Shown here piece after piece: positions 57,182 through 64,000 of a stretch of DNA of 64,000 bases. This stretch comes from Acetobacter farinalis (lineage in GTDB: Bacteria; Pseudomonadota; Alphaproteobacteria; Acetobacterales; Acetobacteraceae), in assembly GCF_011516935.1 (NCBI RefSeq), contig NZ_WOTF01000009.1:1-64000 (forward strand), read 5' to 3'. The position numbers were made by a program, and so were the translations under genes. Position 1 is the first letter of the stretch; each line of letters opens with the position of its first letter. Below the pieces are notes generated by a model. The model was not told the origin of the DNA and did no database searches. It saw nothing but the letters and a program-made list of their open reading frames with translations.

Positions 57182-57922
57182 TCAGTCTTCAGGGGCGGCG
57201 GCGCGGTCCAGCACCCATGTCAGGTCTCCCATGGCGGTAATGCCGCTGGCCGGGCAGGCGGGGTCCTGCGCACGGACTTTTGCCACCACATCCCGTTTGG
57301 ACTCTCCTTCCACCAGAAACACCACATGGCGGCTGGCATGGATGGCGGGGTATGTCAGGGTCAGGCGCGTATAAGGGGCCACAGGCGGCACGCAGGTGGA
57401 AACCCATGCGGTGCGTTCCTTCAGCACCGGCTGACCGGGGAAGAGGGACGCCGTGTGGCCATCTGCGCCCAGACCCAGCAGATTGACATCAAACAGCGGT
57501 TTGCCCGGCTGGAATGTATCGGCCCCGTAAAACCGCTTCAGCTCTGCCTCATATGTTCTGGCGGCGTCTTCCGCCGTGCCCGTGGCGGGAATGAGGTGAA
57601 CATTCTCCGCAGGAACCGGCACGCGGGAGAACAGCAGCCGCTGCAGCATGCCGGAATTGCTGTCCTGATGGTCATGCGGCAGAAAGCGGTCATCCCCCAG
57701 AAAAAACTGCATGCGCGCCCACGGAAAGCGGCTTGCATAGGGTTCCGAGGCCATCAGGCCATAAAGCCCCTGCGGTGTGCTGCCGCCGGAGAGCGCCATG
57801 CTGAACGGACCATCCGTTTTTTCGAGCGCTTGCTTCAGGAGCCAGTCTGCCAGATGGCGGGAAACCTCGTCCCGGTTGGCAAAAACGGCAACGCTGCCGG
57901 TGCGGGTGTTCTGTCCGGTCAT
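57182..57922 (-). CDS. pgl: 6-Phosphogluconolactonase
   Basis: A 246-residue protein with the DevB-type sequence: ALSGGSTPQGLYGLMAS, FFLGDDRFLPHDH (with substrate-binding Asp/Arg/His) and LLGLGADGHTASLFPG. It hydrolyses 6-phosphogluconolactone. ATG 57922 has AGAGGA 8 nt upstream; longer frame to 57967 overlaps the HAD gene. Confidence 0.93.
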   Translation of the reverse strand: MTGQNTRTGSVAVFANRDEVSRHLADWLLKQALEKTDGPFSMALSGGSTPQGLYGLMASEPYASRFPWARMQFFLGDDRFLPHDHQDSNSGMLQRLLFSRVPVPAENVHLIPATGTAEDAARTYEAELKRFYGADTFQPGKPLFDVNLLGLGADGHTASLFPGQPVLKERTAWVSTCVPPVAPYTRLTLTYPAIHASRHVVFLVEGESKRDVVAKVRAQDPACPASGITAMGDLTWVLDRAAAPED

Positions 57923-57926
57923 GGGT

Positions 57927-58748
57927 CTAGTCCTCTCCGAGCACATACCGCTCGATCGCTTTGGCAAAGCCGTCCTCTTCCGAGGACGCTGTTGTCCAGG
58001 TGGCGTTGGATTTCACGCTGTCCGCAGCCTGCCCCATGGCAACAGAGGCTCCGCTGGCGCGGAACATCAGCACGTCGTTCGGCTGGTCTCCCACCGTCAG
58101 CATGGCGGCGGCAGGGATGCCCAGCAGGCGTTCCAGTGTATGCACAACGGCGCCCTTGTTGGCATCCGGGTGCGTGATGTCAACATACCAGGGCTGGGAA
58201 AGTGCAGCCGAGGCGGTCTCTCCCAATGTCTGCGCGAGAGTGGCCGCCACGCGGCGCATCAGGTCCGCATCATCACTCACACCGGTGATCTTGATGATAT
58301 CATCCAGAACCGCCTCATATGAGGAGACAACACGCGGCGGGAACTTCACGGTCCTTTGCTCCTGCGCCACATGCGGGGCGGAGGCATTGGGCACCAGCCA
58401 GTCCTGCGGGGTGTACACCCATGCGGGCACGCCGTGATCCTGCAGCAGGGCAAGGGTTTTTTCCGCCACGAGGCGGGGGAGGCGCAGTGTGCTGAGCACC
58501 CGCATATCAGGCGGCTGCACCATCATGCCGCCGTTAAACCCGGCGAGGGGCGTGGTCAGGTCCAGAGGCTCAATGAGCATGCTCATGCCACGGGGTGGCC
58601 TGCCGGACGTTATGGCAAAAAGAATGCCGCGCTCCCGCAAGGCCTGCACGGCCCAGATGGCACGCGGGGTGAGAACTTTCTCCCGCGTGACCAGTGTGCC
58701 ATCCACATCAGCCAGCACCAGCCGGATGTCATGCGGCGGGCGGGGCAT
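57927..58748 (-). CDS. HAD family phosphatase (Cof-type), copy 2
   Basis: A 273-residue HAD-IIB phosphatase: VLADVDGTLVT (motif I), TSGRPP (motif II), Lys before DVTHPDANKG region, and GDQPNDVLMF (motif IV). It is paralogous to the next gene upstream and is 3 bp after it; the two are translated from one message. The family removes phosphate from sugar phosphates; here it may limit build-up of pentose phosphate intermediates. Confidence 0.88.
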   Translation of the reverse strand: MPRPPHDIRLVLADVDGTLVTREKVLTPRAIWAVQALRERGILFAITSGRPPRGMSMLIEPLDLTTPLAGFNGGMMVQPPDMRVLSTLRLPRLVAEKTLALLQDHGVPAWVYTPQDWLVPNASAPHVAQEQRTVKFPPRVVSSYEAVLDDIIKITGVSDDADLMRRVAATLAQTLGETASAALSQPWYVDITHPDANKGAVVHTLERLLGIPAAAMLTVGDQPNDVLMFRASGASVAMGQAADSVKSNATWTTASSEEDGFAKAIERYVLGED

Positions 58749-58751
58749 GGG

Positions 58752-59615
58752 TCAGGCCCCGGAGACCACGCGCGGAAGCACGAGATCCTGAATGGCTTTG
58801 GACCAGCCTTCCTGCGTGTTGGAGGCGGTGACAAAATGGGCCTGGGCGGCAACCCAGTCCGGAGCCTGCCCCATGGCAATGGAAAGCCCTGCGGCTTTGA
58901 ACATCGGCACATCGTTGTCCATGTCGCCAATGCAGGCCACTTCCGAGGGGTCAACGCCGTACTGCGCGGCAAGCAGGCGCAGGGCATGGCCCTTGTTGGC
59001 TTCGAGCGGCGTAATGTCGAGAAACCACTCGCTGGAGCGGGCCACGCTGGCGCGGCCTTGCAGCAGCATGCCAATTTCCGCTTCCTGCCGGGCTACAGCC
59101 CCATAATCCGTGGAAGAGCCGGTAATCTTGCCAACGCCCGTTGTGGAGCCCGCGAAGGAAGACACCACCTGCGGGTCCATGCGCAGAATCTGTCGTTCTG
59201 ATTCCACATAGGCCCCGGTTTCATTGTCCACCAGCCATTCATGCCCACGGAACAGCCAGGCATCCAGATGATGCACTTTCAGCATGTCCAGCGCGTCCTG
59301 CACGGCTTCCGGGTCCAGTGCGAGCCGGGAGCGTACGGTGCCATCGGCATTGAAAATGGTGCCGCCATTCAGCGCACCGTAGGACGTGCCGAGCTTCAGC
59401 ACATCAAAATACATCTCGATTCCGGCAGGCGGGCGGCTGCTGACAAGGCAAAGCGGAATGCCCGCATCCTTCAGCGCCTGCACAGCGGCAAGCGAATGAT
59501 GCGTGATCTGCTTTTCCGGTGTCAGCAGGGTGCCATCCATATCGGACACCACCAGCCGGATGCGGGAGGCCGGGGGCGCAAGCGCTGCGTGAAGGGCGTT
59601 ATCTGTAACCGTCAT
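58752..59615 (-). CDS. HAD family phosphatase (Cof-type), copy 1
   Basis: A 287-residue HAD-IIB protein: LVVSDMDGTLLTPEKQ (motif I), VSSRPPAG (motif II), and GDMDNDVPMFKAAGLSIAMG (motif IV). The cap is the C2B type. Tandem paralogue of the 273-residue gene; the pair probably arose by duplication within the operon. Sugar phosphate is the likely substrate. Confidence 0.88.
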   Translation of the reverse strand: MTVTDNALHAALAPPASRIRLVVSDMDGTLLTPEKQITHHSLAAVQALKDAGIPLCLVSSRPPAGIEMYFDVLKLGTSYGALNGGTIFNADGTVRSRLALDPEAVQDALDMLKVHHLDAWLFRGHEWLVDNETGAYVESERQILRMDPQVVSSFAGSTTGVGKITGSSTDYGAVARQEAEIGMLLQGRASVARSSEWFLDITPLEANKGHALRLLAAQYGVDPSEVACIGDMDNDVPMFKAAGLSIAMGQAPDWVAAQAHFVTASNTQEGWSKAIQDLVLPRVVSGA

Positions 59616-59666
59616 TCTGCGTCTGCGCTCCCTGTCCTAACCCTGTCGTCCTGTGCCGAACGGCAC

Positions 59667-60665
59667 TTACTCTTTTGTTTCAACGTGTCCGCCAAAGCCG
59701 TAACGCATGGCGGAGAGCACTTTTTCCGAAAATGTGTTGCCAGAGCGGGAACGGAACCGCGTGAAGAGCGCGGCTGCCATGACCGGTACGGGCACGGCTT
59801 CTTCAATGGCCGCTTCAATGGTCCAGCGGCCTTCACCGGAATCATTCACTTCCCCGGAGAATTCGGAGAGGGTCTCATTCTTGGTGAGCGCCTGTGCTGT
59901 CAGGTCCAGCAGCCAGGAGGACACGACACTGCCACGCCGCCAGACTTCCGCAATATCCGCCAGATTCAGGGAGAAGCGTTCATCTTCCGGCAGGAGCGGG
60001 GAGTCCTTGCGGTACATCACGTCAAAGCCTTCAGCAAAGGCCTGCATCATGCCGTATTCAATCCCGTTATGGATCATTTTGACAAAATGGCCGGAGCCCG
60101 CCGGGCCACAATACAGGTAGCCCTCCTCGGCACGGCGGTCCACGCCATCACGGTCCCGACCGGGGGTGCGCGGAATATCGCCAATTCCGGGAGCCAGAGC
60201 GGCCAGAATGGGGTCGATATGTTCAGCGGCTTCCCGTGCGCCGCCGTACATCATGCAGTAGCCGCGCTCCAGCCCCCACACGCCGCCGGATGTGCCGACA
60301 TCAATATAATCAATGCCTTTTTCAGCCAGCGTCTTTGCACGACGGATATCGTCCTTGTAGTAGGAGTTCCCCCCATCAATCACGATATCGCCATGGTGCA
60401 TCAGGCCACCCAGTGACATCACGGTTTCTTCCGTAATCTCACCTGCCGGGAGCATGGACCATACGATGCGCCGCGGTCCGGCCAGCTTTGCCACGACATC
60501 CGCCAGACTGCTGGCTCCGGTGGCGCGTCCGCCTTCCGCACGGGCCACGATTTTTTCAACAGCCGCGGTGTCACGGTCATAGACCACCACGTCATGCCCA
60601 TGCCGTGTGAGGCGGACGGCAATATTGCCGCCCATTCTGCCAAGCCCGACGATGCCAATCTGCAT
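59667..60665 (-). CDS. gnd: 6-Phosphogluconate dehydrogenase, decarboxylating (short type)
   Basis: A 332-residue enzyme, the short form (about 300-330 residues) and not the 470-residue long form. The dinucleotide fold opens [47 protein letters not shown] and [17 protein letters not shown] carry substrate and catalytic residues. It oxidises 6-phosphogluconate to ribulose 5-phosphate and CO2; short forms usually use NAD+. It follows tal/pgi by 30 bp. Confidence 0.94.
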   Translation of the reverse strand: MQIGIVGLGRMGGNIAVRLTRHGHDVVVYDRDTAAVEKIVARAEGGRATGASSLADVVAKLAGPRRIVWSMLPAGEITEETVMSLGGLMHHGDIVIDGGNSYYKDDIRRAKTLAEKGIDYIDVGTSGGVWGLERGYCMMYGGAREAAEHIDPILAALAPGIGDIPRTPGRDRDGVDRRAEEGYLYCGPAGSGHFVKMIHNGIEYGMMQAFAEGFDVMYRKDSPLLPEDERFSLNLADIAEVWRRGSVVSSWLLDLTAQALTKNETLSEFSGEVNDSGEGRWTIEAAIEEAVPVPVMAAALFTRFRSRSGNTFSEKVLSAMRYGFGGHVETKE

Positions 60666-60695
60666 GCTCAGTTCCTTATCTTTATTCCGTATAGT

Positions 60696-63551
60696 TTACA
60701 GGGCGCCGTGCAGCGCTGTTGCCAGAGCGGCCAGACCGTCTTTCAGGGAACCGTGGAGATGGACGCGCAGGGCGCGGCGGCCCCGTTCCGCCAGAACATC
60801 AAAGTCCCCACGGGCCTGCGCGGCTTTCACCACGCCAAAGGTGTAGTTGGTGCCCGGTACCGGCAGGTCTTTCGCGTCATCCACGGTAATCTGGAGGAAC
60901 ACGCCGGTGTTCGGTCCGCCTTTGTAGGCCTGCCCGGTGGAGTGCAGGAAGCGGGGGCCGAATTCAGCCGCCGTGGCAATGGTCTTGGCATCACGGATTT
61001 TCAGGCGCGTGTGCTGCATCCACTCCATCGTGTTTCGGTCGCGCTCGATATAGGCCAGCAGGCCCACATAATCGTCCGCTTTCACACGGTCGAAATGCGC
61101 TTTCAGAATGGCTTCCGCACTGTCCCCCTTGAGGGCTTTTGCATTGGCCTCATCCGCATAGAAGGAGAACGGCCCATGCTGTGCAAAGGGCTTTTCCTCC
61201 GGCAGTTTGCCGGTCTTGCTGTAGGCGTCTGTCAGCTTGCGTGTTTCCACCTTGCTGGCTTCCACATCCGGCTGATCGAACGGATCAATCCCCAGGAACG
61301 CACCCGCCACGGCCGTGGCAATCTCCCAGCGGAAGAATTCCTGTGCGATCTGGCGCTTGCTGTGCAGGGTGATGGTGATAACCGGCTGCCCGGCATCAAT
61401 CAGCGAGGCAATGGCTTCATCCTGCTCATGCTGGTGTTCCGCGGCAAGGCGCAGATACACGAACAGGCGGTCGGACCCATAGCGTTTCGGGCCACCCAGT
61501 GTCTCATCATCAATGGGGATAATCCCCTTGCCATGCTTGCCGGTGGATTCAGCAATAAGCTGCTCCATCCATGCACCGAAATCGGCAATCTGCGGCGTGG
61601 CGATGATGGTGAGCTTGTCCCGGCCGAACTGTGTGGCCGCCACACCCATGATGGTGCCCAGCTGCACGCCGGGATTGTGGGCGGGGGGCACGCTTGCGTC
61701 TGTCATGCGCACGCCGCGCAGGGCGTCTTCCAGGAACAGTTTCAGCGGCAGGCCAGCGGCTGCGGCCGGCACCACCCCGAAGTTGGACAGCACGGAATAC
61801 CGGCCGCCAATCTGCGGGTCCCCTGCAAAAATCTTCCAGAAGCCGTCTTTCTTCGCCTGGGCTTCCAGCTTGGAACCGGGGTCGGTAATGGCCACGAAGT
61901 GAGAGCCAGCCTTCTCGCCCAGCGTGCGTTTGGCAAGGTCATGGAAGTAGGCCATCAGGATGTTTGGTTCGAGCGTGCCGCCGGATTTGGACGCAACGAT
62001 GAACAGCGTGTGGGCCGGGTCGATCTTCTTTTCAAACGTGGCAACCTGCTGCGGGTCCGTGCTGTCCAGCACATACAGGTGGCCAAAGCCTTCATGCTTG
62101 CCAAAGGTCATGGCCAGCACTTCCGGCCCGAGGCTTGAGCCCCCCATGCCCAGAAGCAGAACCTGCTTGAAGTTGCGGGCCTTGACCTCAGCCTGAAAGC
62201 TTTCCAGCTCGGAGAGGTGGGCAAGGCGGTCATCCACAATGTTCAGCCAGTTCAGCCACTGGCCTTCCGAGCCACCGGTCCAGACTGAGGGGTCCTTGGC
62301 CCACAGCTTGCGGATGGTGCCGTTCTTGCGCCATGCCTCCAGCCCTTTCCGGACGGCGTCTTCCAGCGGTGCGGGCAGGCTGGTTTTCATGTCGGTCAGC
62401 TTGTTGGCCAGCATGGCCTGCTGTTTGGCGGCCACGGAACCGAGGAGGCTGTCAAACGCCTCCTCAAAGGAGGTCACGCCTTCTTCCACCAGCGTTGTGG
62501 TCACGCCGTCCAGATCAAGGTTCAGCCGCTCGGCTTCTTCCATGACATGGCGGGCTTCAGCCAGCCCGGTTGTCAGCGTTTCGGCCACGGTGCCATGGTC
62601 ACGGAATGCTTCCATGGTGGCGGGCGGCATGGTGTTGACGGTATGGGGGCCAATCAGGCTGTCCACATACAACACATCACTATAGGCCTTGTCCTTCGTG
62701 CCGGTGGAGGCCCACAGCAGGCGCTGTGACTGCGCTCCGGCGGCTTCCAGCGCTTTCCAGCGCGGGGTCTGCATCATTTCCTGCCAGTAGGCATAGGCCA
62801 TCTTGGCATTGGCAATGGCCACCTTGCCGCGCAGGGCTTTGAGAGCCTCGGCGTCCTTGTCGCCTGCTTTCACACGGTGATCAATTTCCGCATCAATCTT
62901 GCCGTCAATACGGCTTACAAAGAAGGAGGCGACAGACGCCACGGAGGAGAGATCACCGCCCTTCTTCTTCAGGTCTTCCAGTCCGGAAAGCCAGGCCTCA
63001 ACCACGGCTTTGTAGGCGGAGAGCGCGAAAATCAGCGTGACGTTCACGTTGATGCCCGCCGCAATGGTCTCACGGATGGCCGGGATGCTTTCCGGTGTGG
63101 CGGGAATTTTGATCATCAGGTTGGGTTCGGACACATCGGCCCACAGGCGGGTGGCCTCATGGGCCGTTCCCTTGCCGTCCCGCGCCAGATAGGGGGAGAC
63201 TTCAAGGCTGACAAACCCGTCTTTCTTGTGCGTGGCAGTATAAACAGGCGCCAGAATATGCGCTGCTGTCTTGATATCCCGCACGGCCAGCTTTTCATAC
63301 AGCGCACCGGGGGAGACAATTTCATGCTCCAGAATGGAGCGGATCTGCGCGTCATATTCCGTGCCTTCGCCCATAGCCTTCTGGAAAATGGCCGGGTTGG
63401 AGGTCACGCCGCGAATACCATCATCCTGCACGATGCGGGCCAGAGAGCCGTCTTCAACAAAGGAGCGGCGGATAAAGTCAAACCAGGGGGATTGCTGCAC
63501 GGCAGCAAGCTCCCGCAGCGGGTTGGCACCTTTATGTGAAGAAGCAGTCAT
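60696..63551 (-). CDS. tal-pgi: Transaldolase/glucose-6-phosphate isomerase fusion
   Basis: A 951-residue bifunctional enzyme. Residues 1-370: transaldolase, with TSNPAIF (50-56) and Schiff-base Lys148 (MIKIPAT). Residues about 400-951: phosphoglucose isomerase with LLGMGGSSLGPEVLAM, VASKSGGTLEPN and GGRYSVLSNFG. It links the pentose phosphate and hexose phosphate pools in one chain. ATG 63551 has AAAGGA 8 nt upstream; a frame to 63572 would start inside the hairpin. Confidence 0.95.
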   Translation of the reverse strand: MTASSHKGANPLRELAAVQQSPWFDFIRRSFVEDGSLARIVQDDGIRGVTSNPAIFQKAMGEGTEYDAQIRSILEHEIVSPGALYEKLAVRDIKTAAHILAPVYTATHKKDGFVSLEVSPYLARDGKGTAHEATRLWADVSEPNLMIKIPATPESIPAIRETIAAGINVNVTLIFALSAYKAVVEAWLSGLEDLKKKGGDLSSVASVASFFVSRIDGKIDAEIDHRVKAGDKDAEALKALRGKVAIANAKMAYAYWQEMMQTPRWKALEAAGAQSQRLLWASTGTKDKAYSDVLYVDSLIGPHTVNTMPPATMEAFRDHGTVAETLTTGLAEARHVMEEAERLNLDLDGVTTTLVEEGVTSFEEAFDSLLGSVAAKQQAMLANKLTDMKTSLPAPLEDAVRKGLEAWRKNGTIRKLWAKDPSVWTGGSEGQWLNWLNIVDDRLAHLSELESFQAEVKARNFKQVLLLGMGGSSLGPEVLAMTFGKHEGFGHLYVLDSTDPQQVATFEKKIDPAHTLFIVASKSGGTLEPNILMAYFHDLAKRTLGEKAGSHFVAITDPGSKLEAQAKKDGFWKIFAGDPQIGGRYSVLSNFGVVPAAAAGLPLKLFLEDALRGVRMTDASVPPAHNPGVQLGTIMGVAATQFGRDKLTIIATPQIADFGAWMEQLIAESTGKHGKGIIPIDDETLGGPKRYGSDRLFVYLRLAAEHQHEQDEAIASLIDAGQPVITITLHSKRQIAQEFFRWEIATAVAGAFLGIDPFDQPDVEASKVETRKLTDAYSKTGKLPEEKPFAQHGPFSFYADEANAKALKGDSAEAILKAHFDRVKADDYVGLLAYIERDRNTMEWMQHTRLKIRDAKTIATAAEFGPRFLHSTGQAYKGGPNTGVFLQITVDDAKDLPVPGTNYTFGVVKAAQARGDFDVLAERGRRALRVHLHGSLKDGLAALATALHGAL

Positions 63552-63571
63552 GACTGGAATCCTTTTCTGCA

Positions 63572-63605
63572 TGCCACCCGGCTGGCTTGTGCCAGCCGGG
63601 TGGCA
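63572..63605. repeat. Strong intercistronic hairpin between tkt and tal-pgi
   Basis: Perfect 15-bp stem, TGCCACCCGGCTGGC (63572-63586) with GCCAGCCGGGTGGCA (63591-63605), loop TTGT. On the coding strand no T-tract follows, so it looks more like an RNA-processing or stability element than a terminator. Confidence 0.75.
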
Positions 63606-63641
63606 GAGGAGCGTCTGAATAGTCGTGTGAAGCTGTGGCCG

Positions 63642-64000
63642 TTACCGTGCCTGACGGCGGGCGGCTTCCAGTACAGCTTCCGGCGTGAAGCCGAATTTTT
63701 TCGCAAGCTGGCCAGCGGGGGCGGATGCCCCGAAGCCGCGCATGGCAATAATTTCACCCGTGGGGCCGGCATAGCGGTCCCAGCCAATGGGGGAGGCGGC
63801 TTCAATCGTCACGCGGCCTGTAACGGCAGGCGGTAGCACCGCATCGCGGTAAGATTGTGGCTGGGCTTCAAACAGTTCCCAGCTCGGCATGGAGACCACG
63901 CGGGCCGGAATGCCGTCCTTCTCCAGAGCCTCATAAGCGGATACGGCCAGGCTCAGCTCACTGCCGGAGGCAATCAGGATGACTTTTGGTGTCTCCTTGC
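63642..64000 (-). CDS. tkt: Transketolase, C-terminal part
   Basis: The frame runs off the window end, leaving the last 118 residues: VILIASGSELSLAV, ARVVSMPSWELFEAQP, GWDRYAGPTGEIIAMRGFGASAP, all typical of the transketolase C-terminal domain. The N-terminal thiamine-diphosphate domains lie outside. It is the first visible gene of the pentose phosphate operon, 90 bp before tal-pgi, and moves two-carbon units between sugar phosphates. Confidence 0.93.
   Translation of the reverse strand, partial: KETPKVILIASGSELSLAVSAYEALEKDGIPARVVSMPSWELFEAQPQSYRDAVLPPAVTGRVTIEAASPIGWDRYAGPTGEIIAMRGFGASAPAGQLAKKFGFTPEAVLEAARRQAR

Overview
The window reads as chromosomal DNA of an acetic acid bacterium (Acetobacteraceae, most like Acetobacter). 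This placement is inferred from gene content, not from a database search. The pointers are a transaldolase/glucose-6-phosphate isomerase fusion, a ribose-5-phosphate isomerase/gluconokinase fusion, a nitrate reductase fused to a CysJ-like diflavin reductase, a quinone-linked D-lactate dehydrogenase, and moderately high GC.

Layout. 1-1.1 kb: two C-terminal-type domains of one paralogous family; the first is cut by the window edge. 1.2-4.1 kb: an alpha/beta hydrolase and a metallo-beta-lactamase-fold hydrolase, divergent from a LysR regulator that has a NodD-like ATC-N9-GAT box in the shared promoter. 4.1-9.3 kb: a B12-binding radical SAM enzyme, a DyP peroxidase divergent from a TetR regulator, and a secreted lipase. 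9.6-13.9 kb: a BamE-like lipoprotein with a long Pro/Ala/Ser tail, an OmpR/EnvZ-type two-component pair and a sulfotransferase-like protein.

14.0-25.6 kb is a complete nitrate assimilation operon on the minus strand, in transcription order narK - outer-membrane porin - nirBD (fused) - nasA/cysJ-like fusion - nasT - nasS. Upstream of narK there is a good sigma70 promoter, then two hairpins that both carry an AACGRT hexaloop. This is the layout expected of an ANTAR antitermination leader, so NasS (sensor) and NasT (RNA-binding antiterminator) probably regulate their own operon through this leader.

25.6-32.8 kb: an M1 aminopeptidase, tRNA-Glu with its own promoter, a lipase-like protein, a small secreted protein made of three Cys-rich PYTG repeats, and an M3 peptidase. 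32.9-40.5 kb: two TonB-dependent receptors in tandem. They share about 380 bp of upstream DNA and signal peptide but have different bodies, and they are separated by about 0.8 kb of apparently non-coding DNA.

40.6-55.3 kb: mainly single housekeeping genes: DUF1489 protein, small lipoprotein, nucleoside hydrolase, hemW, kup, YggS, quinone oxidoreductase, ArfB, ABC-F ATPase, dld, ClC channel and a periplasmic binding protein. 55.4-64.0 kb: a minus-strand pentose phosphate operon, tkt (partial) - tal/pgi - gnd - two HAD phosphatases - pgl - rpiA/gntK - small protein. Together these enzymes carry glucose 6-phosphate and gluconate through 6-phosphogluconate to pentose phosphates and back. Glucose-6-phosphate dehydrogenase is not in the window.
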